A stretch of 64,000 nt of DNA. It comes from Trebonia sp963734665. GTDB lineage: Bacteria > Actinomycetota > Actinomycetes > Streptosporangiales > Streptosporangiaceae. The notes beneath the pieces were generated by a model. The model was not told where the DNA came from, searched no databases, and worked only from the letters and a program-made list of their open reading frames with translations. Numbering within the stretch: position 1 is the first letter of the stretch; every line of letters starts with the position of its first letter. Position numbers and translations under genes: made by a program. The DNA is taken from NCBI GenBank assembly GCA_963734665.1, contig CAVTIR010000016.1:186001-250000 (forward strand), written 5' to 3'. This document shows, in pieces, positions 17,500-24,791 of this stretch.

Positions 17500-17785
17500 C
17501 GGGGGAAAGAGCGTGGCGATGATCTGCGCGGCGATGGCTGCGGAGTCGCCCTCCGCGAGCACGGTTCTGCACCCGCTCGTCCGGTGCCGGCGGCTCAAGG
17601 GTGTCCAACTGGCTGTCGAGCAGCTTCTCGGGGAAGAAGCTTCTCCGGGGAAGAAGTGAGCGTCCCGGGCCAGCAGCCGCTGCTCGAGGATCTCCCCACT
17701 CACCTGGAGGAAGATCATGGTCGCCGACGGTCGTCTTGCTGCTGTCGGCCACCCCGGCCACGATCAGGATCAGGATCACGTGTAA
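17500..17785 (-). pseudogene. Gluconokinase (gntK) relic
   Basis: On the minus strand one frame reads ILILIVAGVADSSKTTVG, a decayed P-loop like the GVSGSGKTTVG of gluconokinases, and soon after FFPEKLLDSQLDTLEPP. A second frame reads MIFLQVSGEILEQRLLAR and DAHFFPG, later TVLAEGDSAAIAAQIIATLFP. Together these give the N-terminus and C-terminus of a GntK-type kinase. The middle is deleted and at least two frameshifts are present. One is explained by a tandem duplication of CTTCTC(C)GGGGAAGAAG at about 17622-17656. The relic ends in a GC tract of the dispersed-element type (17487-17512). The gap 17396-17975 holds nothing else coding. Confidence 0.82.
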
Positions 17786-17844
17786 CGATACGGGTGCGCC
17801 CGCCGTTATCCCTGCGAGGGCACCCGTGAGGGCGCCGAGTGTGG

Positions 17845-17907
17845 GCAAGGCCCGCGGGCATCATGTTTGAACGTTGGGAGCGTCAGCTGGTTGCCCGCGG
17901 GCCTTGC
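17845..17907. repeat. 16-bp perfect inverted repeat
   Basis: GCAAGGCCCGCGGGCA (17845-17860) pairs exactly with TGCCCGCGGGCCTTGC (17892-17907) around a 31-base loop. It lies beyond the stop of ctaB on its downstream side. It may serve as a terminator, but no T run follows. Confidence 0.6.
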
Positions 17908-17975
17908 TCTATCTTCTTACACGCACCACAGGACTCGCCGGTTCAACCGGTTGTCTGTATTTTTTCTGGCCACTC

Positions 17976-18959
17976 TTAGTGGATGAAGGCACCTGCGGCG
18001 ACGCCGGCGAACACCAGCGTCAGGTACAGGATCGACACGTGGAAGAGGCGCATGGTGACGAGCTTGTCACCGGCGTCCGGCCCGTCAGTGTCCGCGCCTC
18101 GCGACAGGCGCAGCAGGCGGTGCACCTCGTAGAGGAACAGCGCCCCCGCCACGATGGCGACCGCGCCGTATAGCGGGCCTGCCCACGGCCACACCGCGAG
18201 GGAAACCGCCACCATCAGCCAGCTGTACACGACCGACTCCACGAGGACCCGGCGCACGGAGGCGACCACGGGAAGCATCGGGATGCCCGCGCTGCGGTAG
18301 TCCTCGCGGTACTTGATGGCCAGAGCCCAGAAGTGTGGCGGCTGCCAGAAGAACACCACGCCAAAGAGCAGCCAGGCGGGCCAGGACAGCGACCCGGTGG
18401 CGGCCGCCCAGGCGATGACCACCGGTGCCGCCCCGCAGGCCCCGCCCCACAGCGTCGACTGCGACGTGTGCCGCTTGAGCAGCATGGTGTAGATCACCAC
18501 GTAGTAGAAGATCGCGCCGAGCGTGAGGCCAGCCGCGAGCAGGTTGGTCGTGACGGCGAACAGGGTCACCGAGACTACCGCGAGGACGAGTCCGAAGATC
18601 AGCGCCGACCGGGGCGAGACTGTGTTCTTCACCAGCGGCCTAGCGCTCGTGCGCCGCATGATCTCGTCGATGTCGCGGTCGATGTAGCAGTTCAGCGCGT
18701 TGGCGCTGCCCGCGGCAAGCGCGCCGCCGAGGACCACCACCACCGTGACGAGCAGCGAGGGGAGTCCTTTGTAAGCCAGGAAGAGCGTGGGGACTGCGGT
18801 GATCAGCAGCAGCTCGACGATCCGTGGCTTGCACAGCGCCACATACGCGCCCACGCGCGCCCGAACGCCGGATAGCTGCCCTTCGCCGTCGGCGGCGGTG
18901 CCGGCCGGACCGCCCATTGGCTGACGAACGTTAACCGCGCTCACCTGGGATAAGACCAC
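17976..18959 (-). CDS. ctaB: Protoheme IX farnesyltransferase (heme O synthase)
   Basis: A 327-residue UbiA-superfamily membrane protein. The first prenyl-diphosphate/Mg site reads ANALNCYIDRDIDEIMRRT (about 87-105), and the second conserved loop HFWALAIKYREDYRSAGIPML lies near 215-235; nine membrane segments are apparent. It attaches a farnesyl group to heme B to make heme O for cytochrome oxidase. The start is uncertain between GTG 18959 and GTG 18944; AAGGTGG just upstream could serve the latter. In many actinobacteria ctaB sits near pentose-phosphate genes. Here it is next to a gluconokinase relic and the trehalose genes. Confidence 0.96.
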   Translation of the reverse strand: MVLSQVSAVNVRQPMGGPAGTAADGEGQLSGVRARVGAYVALCKPRIVELLLITAVPTLFLAYKGLPSLLVTVVVVLGGALAAGSANALNCYIDRDIDEIMRRTSARPLVKNTVSPRSALIFGLVLAVVSVTLFAVTTNLLAAGLTLGAIFYYVVIYTMLLKRHTSQSTLWGGACGAAPVVIAWAAATGSLSWPAWLLFGVVFFWQPPHFWALAIKYREDYRSAGIPMLPVVASVRRVLVESVVYSWLMVAVSLAVWPWAGPLYGAVAIVAGALFLYEVHRLLRLSRGADTDGPDAGDKLVTMRLFHVSILYLTLVFAGVAAGAFIH

Positions 18960-19030
18960 CTTCCAGCCCGCGCGGGGAGGCCGGGCACCTGACCGAGACT
19001 ACACGGCGTCGTAATGTGCTGGAGCTGTAG

Positions 19031-19096
19031 ACCGGGTACGGGGTAGGGGGCACCTCCCTGGAAGGGGGTACAGGCGCACCTCTCCGGGGATAACAG
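19031..19096. repeat. Degenerate GC tract of the dispersed-element type
   Basis: ACCGGGTACGGGGTAGGGGGC, GAAGGGGGTACAGG and CTCCGGGGATAACAG recall the GGTACGGGGG and GGGGGATAAC parts of copies A and B, but no paired arms are left. It lies between ctaB and treY, which are divergently transcribed. Confidence 0.35.
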
Positions 19097-19132
19097 TCCA
19101 GGAACAAGGGCCACCCAACTAACGGGGGGAAT

Positions 19133-21592
19133 GTGGCGGCGGGCAGCGCACCCGGGACGCCGGGTTCGACGTACCGGCTGCAGCTGACCCCTGAGTTCGG
19201 CTTCGCCGAGGCAGCCGACACGGCTGACTACCTCGCGCACCTCGGCGTGACGCACGCCTACCTGTCGCCCGTACTCGACGCGGTCCCCGGATCCCAGCAC
19301 GGGTACGACGTCACCGATCACGCGCGGATCCGTGCCGAGCTCGGCGGCGAGGAAGGGTTCCGCGCCCTTGCCAAGCGGCTGCACGCCCGTGGCCTCGGCA
19401 TCATCCTCGACATCGTGCCGAACCACATGGCGATGCCTGCCGACATGTCGCTGAACAGGCAGCTCTGGTCGGTCCTCCGCAACGGCCGCGACTCGCCCTA
19501 CGCCACCTGGTTCGACATCGACTGGGCCGCGCAGGACGACCGGATGCTGCTGCCGGTCCTCGGCGGGCCCCTTGAGTCCTGCCTGGACGACCTGCGGGTC
19601 GAGCCAAGCGGCGGGCCGGACGGCGAGCCGGTGCTCAGGTACTTCGACCACGTCCTGCCGCTGCGGCCGGGAACGGCACGGCGGCCGATGGGCGGCCTGC
19701 TTGAGGCGCAGCACTACCGGCTCACCTGGTGGCGGGACGCCGCGACCGAGCTCAACTGGCGGCGGTTCTTCGACATCGCCACCCTGATCGGGATCCGTGT
19801 TGAGGACCCGGCCGTATTCGACGCCACGCACGACGTCATCGCCGGCCTCGTCGCCGAGGGCCTGGTCGACGGCCTTCGCGTGGACCACCCCGACGGCCTT
19901 GCCGACCCGCGCGGCTACCTGAGACGGCTCGCGGCGGCGACCGGGGGCGCCTGGGTCGTAGTGGAGAAGATCCTCGCGGCCGACGAGACGCTGCCGTCCG
20001 ACTGGGCCTGCGCGGGCACGACCGGGTACGACGCGTTGCGCGTCGTCGACGGGCTGTTCCTCGACCCAGACGGCGGCGGCCCGCTCACCGCCGAGTACGC
20101 GGGGTTCTGCTACGACTCGGGTGATGACCGCCTGGACAGGCGGTTCGCCGACGTCGCCACGCGGGCCAAGCGGGAGATCGCCAGCGGGTCGCTCGCCGCG
20201 GAGGTGACCCGGCTTGCCCGCCTGCTCTGCTCGCTTTCCCCGGACACGACCGAGGACGACGCGCGCACGGTGCTGACCGAGGTGCTCGCCGCGTTCCCCG
20301 TCTACCGCGCCTACGTGCATCCGGGAGAGTTCCCCGCCCAGGCCGCCGAGGCTGCGGTCCGGGAAGCGGTGGACGGCGCGCGGCGGCGGCTGCCGTGGCG
20401 GCTGCGCGGCCTTGCCGCCGACCTCGGCGCGGCGGCGCTCGGCTCGCGCCGGCCGGTGAGCGGCGCGGCCGGCCGGGTCGGCGAGTTCGCCGTGCGGTTC
20501 CAGCAGACCACTGGGCCGGTGGTGGCCAAGGGCGTCGAGGACACGGCGGGCTACCGGTGGTCCCGGCTCATCTCGCTGAACGAAGTGGGGTGCGACCCTG
20601 ACCGGTTCGGCGCGGCCCCCGGCGAGTTTCACGCTGCGGCGCGGCGCCTGGCGGCAGACTGGCCCGCCACGATGACCACGCTGTCCACCCACGACACCAA
20701 GCGGGAGGAGGACGTCAGGGCCAGGATCGCCGTGCTCGCCGAGATGCCGCAGGAGTGGGGCAGGCAGGTCAGGAGCTGGCGCGATGACCGTTCCGCCGTC
20801 GACAAGGACACGGAGTACCTGCTGTGGCAGACCGTGGTGGGGGCATGGCCGATCAGCGGGGAGCGGCTCGCCGGGTACCTGACGAAGGCGATCCGCGAGG
20901 CCAAGCGGCGGACCTCGTGGGTGTCGCCGGACCAGGAGTATGAGGCGGCGGTGCGCGGCCTGGCCGCCCGCGCGCTCGACGATCCCGAGCTGGCCGGGTC
21001 AATCGCGGGCTTTGTCGCGAGGATCGCAGGCGACGCGGCGGTCAACTCGCTCGGCGCGAAGCTCGTCCAGCTCACGATGCCGGGGATACCCGACGTCTAC
21101 CAGGGGTGCGAGGTGGCCGCGCTTTCCCTGGTTGACCCAGATAACCGGCGGGAGGTGCGCTTCGCACGGACTCGTTCGGACCTCACCGATCTAGACGCCG
21201 ACGCCGGCGCGAGCCTGCACGGTGACCTCGTCGGCGGAGACCTTGGCGTTTTCAGCAGGGCCAAGCTGCTGATCACCTCAAAGGCGCTGCGGCTGCGGCG
21301 CGCCCGTCCTGACTGGTTCGCCGGGGACTACGAGCCGCTCACGGCATCCGGGCCCGCGGCCGGGCACGCGGTCGCCTTCCGGCGCGGCGGTCAGGCGGTC
21401 ACGGTCGCCACCCGGCTGCCCGTCGGCCTGCGCCGTCGCGGCGGCTGGCAGGACACGGCGCTGCCGCTGCCCGGCGGGGCCTGGGCCAACCTGCTGACCG
21501 GCACCGTGCACCATGGCCCCGCCATCCCGATGACCGAACTGACGGGCCGGCTGCCCGTCGCGCTGCTCGTGCCGGAGCCTTCTTCTTTTTGA
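19133..21592 (+). CDS. treY: Malto-oligosyltrehalose synthase TreY (GH13_26)
   Basis: An 819-residue enzyme that turns the terminal alpha-1,4 bond of a malto-oligosaccharide into an alpha,alpha-1,1 bond. N-terminal STYRLQLTPEFGF is diagnostic of TreY. GH13 motifs are region I DIVPNHM, region II GLRVDHPDGLADP with nucleophile D251, region III VVVEKILAADE with E278, and region IV STHDTKREEDVR with D521. The GTG start follows GGGGGGA. It sits 61 bases before treZ, the next enzyme in the pathway. The full family length and all motifs are present, so the enzyme should be active. Confidence 0.97.
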   Translation: MAAGSAPGTPGSTYRLQLTPEFGFAEAADTADYLAHLGVTHAYLSPVLDAVPGSQHGYDVTDHARIRAELGGEEGFRALAKRLHARGLGIILDIVPNHMAMPADMSLNRQLWSVLRNGRDSPYATWFDIDWAAQDDRMLLPVLGGPLESCLDDLRVEPSGGPDGEPVLRYFDHVLPLRPGTARRPMGGLLEAQHYRLTWWRDAATELNWRRFFDIATLIGIRVEDPAVFDATHDVIAGLVAEGLVDGLRVDHPDGLADPRGYLRRLAAATGGAWVVVEKILAADETLPSDWACAGTTGYDALRVVDGLFLDPDGGGPLTAEYAGFCYDSGDDRLDRRFADVATRAKREIASGSLAAEVTRLARLLCSLSPDTTEDDARTVLTEVLAAFPVYRAYVHPGEFPAQAAEAAVREAVDGARRRLPWRLRGLAADLGAAALGSRRPVSGAAGRVGEFAVRFQQTTGPVVAKGVEDTAGYRWSRLISLNEVGCDPDRFGAAPGEFHAAARRLAADWPATMTTLSTHDTKREEDVRARIAVLAEMPQEWGRQVRSWRDDRSAVDKDTEYLLWQTVVGAWPISGERLAGYLTKAIREAKRRTSWVSPDQEYEAAVRGLAARALDDPELAGSIAGFVARIAGDAAVNSLGAKLVQLTMPGIPDVYQGCEVAALSLVDPDNRREVRFARTRSDLTDLDADAGASLHGDLVGGDLGVFSRAKLLITSKALRLRRARPDWFAGDYEPLTASGPAAGHAVAFRRGGQAVTVATRLPVGLRRRGGWQDTALPLPGGAWANLLTGTVHHGPAIPMTELTGRLPVALLVPEPSSF

Positions 21593-21653
21593 TGGCGCCG
21601 GCACTGTGAACTTTTGAGGTATGGGCAAAAAGAAAAGTTCCGCCGGAGGGTGA

Positions 21654-23429
21654 GTGACCAAATTTAGCGTGTGGGTGCCGGACGCCGGCCGGGTCGACGT
21701 CGAGGTGGCAAGCCGGGCATACCCGATGTCTCCGATGGCCGGACGGCCTGGATGGTGGACAGCGGACGCGGCCGCGCCCGCCGGGACCGACTATGCGTTC
21801 CGCCTTGACGGCGGCGAGCCGCTCGCCGACCCGCGCTCGCCGCGCCAGCCGTACGGTCCTGACGGCACCAGCCGGACCTACGACCACGGCGCGTTCGCCT
21901 GGACCGACGACCGGTGGCGGGGGGCGCCGATCGGCGGCGCGGTGATCTACGAGTTGCACGTCGGCACGTTCACGTCGGAGGGGACGCTCGACGCCGCCAT
22001 TGGGCGCCTTGACTACCTGGTGTCCCTCGGCGTCACCGTCGTAGAGCTGATGCCGGTCGCCGCGTTCCCCGGCGAGCACGGCTGGGGCTACGACGGGATC
22101 GGCCTGTGGGCCGTGCACGAGCCCTACGGCGGGCCCGACGCACTGAAGCGATTCATAGACGCGTGCCACGGCCGCGGGCTCGCCGTCTTCCTCGACGTGG
22201 TCTACAACCACGTGGGACCGGGGAACAAGCTTGCCTCGTTCGGTCCGTACTTCACGGACGTCTACGCGACCCCGTGGGGGCCCGCGGTCAACCTGGACCA
22301 GGCGTGGTCGGATGAGGTGCGGTCGTTCATCGTCGACAATGCCCTGATGTGGCTGCGCGACTACCATTTCGACGGGCTGCGCCTCGACGCGGTGCACGCG
22401 TTCCAGGACCATCGCGCGGTGCATCTCCTTGAGGAGCTCGCGGTCGCGGTGGACGGGCTCGCTGCTTCCGCGTGGCAGTCCCTTGTGCTTGTGGCCGAGT
22501 CGGACATGAACAATCCCCGGCTGATCACGCCACGCGAGGCCGGCGGGTACGGACTTTCTGCGCAGTGGAACGACGACTTCCATCACATGGTGCACGCGCT
22601 TGTGACCGGCGAGCGGCAGGGATACTACGGTGACTTCGGCGCGCTCGCCGGGATGGCCAAGGTGCTCACGGGCGCGTACTTCCACGATGGCACGTGGTCG
22701 TCCTTCAGGAACCGGACGCACGGCTGCCCCGTGGACACCTCGAGGACCCCGGCCTACCGGTTCGTTGTCTTCGCCCAGGACCATGACCAGGTCGGCAACC
22801 GCGCCATGGGGGACCGGCTGCCCGCCACGCTCGCCGCGGACCCGCACCGGGACGGGCTGCTGCGGATCGCCGCCGGGCTCGTGCTCACCGCCCCGTTCAC
22901 GCCGATGCTGTTCATGGGCGAGGAATGGGGAGCGGACACGCCCTGGCAGTTCTTCACCGACCACACCGACCCCTTCTTCGCGGATGCGGTCAGCACCGGC
23001 CGCAGGTCGGAGTTCGCGCGGCACGGCTGGGCATTCGCCGACGTGCCCGACCCGCAGGACAAGGAGACGTTCCTGCGCTCCAAGCTCGACTGGACACAGC
23101 CTGATCGAGAGCCGAACCGCTCGCTGCTTGACTGGTACCGTTCCCTGCTCGCGCTGCGCCGCTCCCGCCCGGAGCTCACCGACCCGCGTCTGGACCAGGT
23201 CCGCGTCGACTACGACGAGGCCGGCCGGTGGCTCGTCGTGTACCGCGGCCCGCTGCGGATCGCCGCCAACCTGGCCGACACGCCGGTGGAGTTTCCGGCC
23301 GAGGCTCCCAGTGCCGCTGAATATGCGGGGTCGGCCTCGGTCCTGCTGGCCAGCGATCCTGATATTTCCCTTATGTCGGGCAGGCTCACCCTGCCGCCGA
23401 CCTCCTTCGCGGTCACAGAAATGCGGTAA
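21654..23429 (+). CDS. treZ: Malto-oligosyltrehalose trehalohydrolase TreZ (GH13_10)
   Basis: A 591-residue protein with an N-terminal CBM48-like domain (FSVWVPDAGRVDVEV) and a GH13 barrel. Region I is DVVYNHVGPG, region II GLRLDAVHAF with D245, region III LVAESDMNNPR with E282, and region IV AQDHDQVGNR with D378. TreZ cuts trehalose off the product of TreY. The GTG start has GGAGG four bases upstream and the gene follows treY directly. Together with GlgX this completes the TreX-Y-Z route from glycogen to free trehalose. Confidence 0.97.
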   Translation: MTKFSVWVPDAGRVDVEVASRAYPMSPMAGRPGWWTADAAAPAGTDYAFRLDGGEPLADPRSPRQPYGPDGTSRTYDHGAFAWTDDRWRGAPIGGAVIYELHVGTFTSEGTLDAAIGRLDYLVSLGVTVVELMPVAAFPGEHGWGYDGIGLWAVHEPYGGPDALKRFIDACHGRGLAVFLDVVYNHVGPGNKLASFGPYFTDVYATPWGPAVNLDQAWSDEVRSFIVDNALMWLRDYHFDGLRLDAVHAFQDHRAVHLLEELAVAVDGLAASAWQSLVLVAESDMNNPRLITPREAGGYGLSAQWNDDFHHMVHALVTGERQGYYGDFGALAGMAKVLTGAYFHDGTWSSFRNRTHGCPVDTSRTPAYRFVVFAQDHDQVGNRAMGDRLPATLAADPHRDGLLRIAAGLVLTAPFTPMLFMGEEWGADTPWQFFTDHTDPFFADAVSTGRRSEFARHGWAFADVPDPQDKETFLRSKLDWTQPDREPNRSLLDWYRSLLALRRSRPELTDPRLDQVRVDYDEAGRWLVVYRGPLRIAANLADTPVEFPAEAPSAAEYAGSASVLLASDPDISLMSGRLTLPPTSFAVTEMR

Positions 23430-23437
23430 TCAAGGAC

Positions 23438-23478
23438 AGTGGATCGTTACGAGCAGCGTGATGCGCGGGCGATCCACT
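23438..23478 (+). terminator. Possible hairpin after treZ
   Basis: AGTGGATCG (23438-23446) pairs with CGATCCACT (23470-23478) around a 23-base loop, nine bases after the treZ stop. There is no clear T run. Confidence 0.4.
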
Positions 23479-23634
23479 ATCCGCTTGATCTTTCGTGCGA
23501 CCACGGGGTGTCGCCTATGCGGCGGGCCAAACGGCGGCCGCGAAAAAGTTGTGCCCCGCCACTTCCCGGCGAGGGCCTTGGCGCGGTAGTTCGGTACTAG
23601 TAACCCCAGACGAGGATGTCGAGGAGGCCGCGCG

Positions 23635-24726
23635 ATGCCGCAGTTGCACCACTCGGATGTCATTGGCTCACTGCTCCGGCCGCAGTACCTGACGCGGGCC
23701 CGGGACGCCTACGCCGCCGGCCAGCTCACCACGCCGGAGTTCAAGCGGATCGAGGACCGTGCCGTCGACGCGGCCATAGCGATGCAGGAAAGCATGGGGC
23801 TCGACGTCGTGACCGACGGGGAGTTCCGCCGGTTCTCCTTCCTTGACCAGATGGTGAGCGAGATCGACGGCGTCGCGCCGATCGAGGGCGCGCCGGTGCA
23901 CTTCAAGAGCGCCACCGAGGACTGGATCTGGCACAACCCCTTCACGGTGACCGGCAAGATCAGCGCCAAGCGGCAGATGACCCTGGAGGAGTTCGCCTAC
24001 AACAGGGCGCGCGCGACCAAGCAGATCAAGGTCACCTTCCCGTCCCCGCTCATCCTGTACTCGGCCTGGTCGCCCGAGCTGTCCACCGCCGCCTACAAGG
24101 ACCCGTTCGAGCTGTTCGAGGACGCCGCCGCGATCATCAAGGCCGAGTGCGAGGCCCTCGCGGCGCTCGGCTGCACCTACATCCAGATCGACTCGCCGGA
24201 CATCGGCACGATCGTCGACCCGGAGAACCGGGAGTTGCGCGAGAGCCTGGGCATGCCCACCGAGCGGACGCTCAGCCAGGGCCTTGACATCTTCAACAGC
24301 GTCGGCGACGTCCCTGGCGTGACGTTCGCGGTGCACGTCTGCAAGGGCAACAACATGAGTCAGTGGATCGGCGCGGGCGGGTACGAGCTGACCGCCGAGG
24401 CCATGTTCACCCGGCTGACCAACTTCGACGTGTTCCTGCTTGAGTACGACGACGAGCGGTCCGGGTCGTTCGAGCCGCTCACGAAGGCGCCCGACGACAA
24501 GCAGGTCATCCTCGGCCTGATATCGAGCAAGACCACGACCCTGGAGTCGGTGAGCGACGTGACCGCGCGGATCCACGAGGCGGCCAAGTACACGGGGCTC
24601 CAGCGACTCGGTGTCTCCACGCAGTGCGGATTCTCCTCGACCCTGCCTGGCGCTAACCTGACGACAGAGGACGTCCAAGAGCAGAAGCTCGAACTAGTCG
24701 CAGAGGTGGCGAGCACAGTCTGGTAG
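23635..24726 (+). CDS. MetE C-terminal-like cobalamin-independent methyltransferase
   Basis: A 363-residue protein of the UROD/MetE_C family, half the length of full MetE and lacking its N-terminal barrel. It keeps the zinc ligand pattern of MetE: H234-V-C236 in AVHVCKGNN, E270 in LLEYDDE, and C331 in STQCGF. The N-terminus HHSDVIGSLLRP is the usual start of this subfamily. Relatives transfer methyl or alkyl groups to thiols. ATG 23635 follows GAGGAGG. A link to methyl groups released by the LigM-like demethylase at 41.2 kb is conceivable but unproven. Confidence 0.9.
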   Translation: MPQLHHSDVIGSLLRPQYLTRARDAYAAGQLTTPEFKRIEDRAVDAAIAMQESMGLDVVTDGEFRRFSFLDQMVSEIDGVAPIEGAPVHFKSATEDWIWHNPFTVTGKISAKRQMTLEEFAYNRARATKQIKVTFPSPLILYSAWSPELSTAAYKDPFELFEDAAAIIKAECEALAALGCTYIQIDSPDIGTIVDPENRELRESLGMPTERTLSQGLDIFNSVGDVPGVTFAVHVCKGNNMSQWIGAGGYELTAEAMFTRLTNFDVFLLEYDDERSGSFEPLTKAPDDKQVILGLISSKTTTLESVSDVTARIHEAAKYTGLQRLGVSTQCGFSSTLPGANLTTEDVQEQKLELVAEVASTVW

Positions 24727-24768
24727 CCAGGCGCGCGATTCGCTGCAATTTCCCATGGTCTTACCAGT

Positions 24769-24784
24769 ACTAAACCGGTAAAGT
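24769..24784. promoter_or_regulatory. LacI-type operator-like dyad before the GH94 gene
   Basis: ACTAAACCGGTAAAGT is a 16-base dyad with 12 of 16 positions symmetric about a central CG, as in LacI/GalR-type sugar operators. It ends seven bases before the GH94 ATG, where no clear ribosome site is seen. Confidence 0.4.
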
Positions 24785-24791
24785 AACGGCC

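Noticed and set aside
17437..17848. Two overlapping small genes on the minus strand
   Set aside because: Together they contain complementary parts of one gluconokinase in different frames, so they are a relic rather than two genes.
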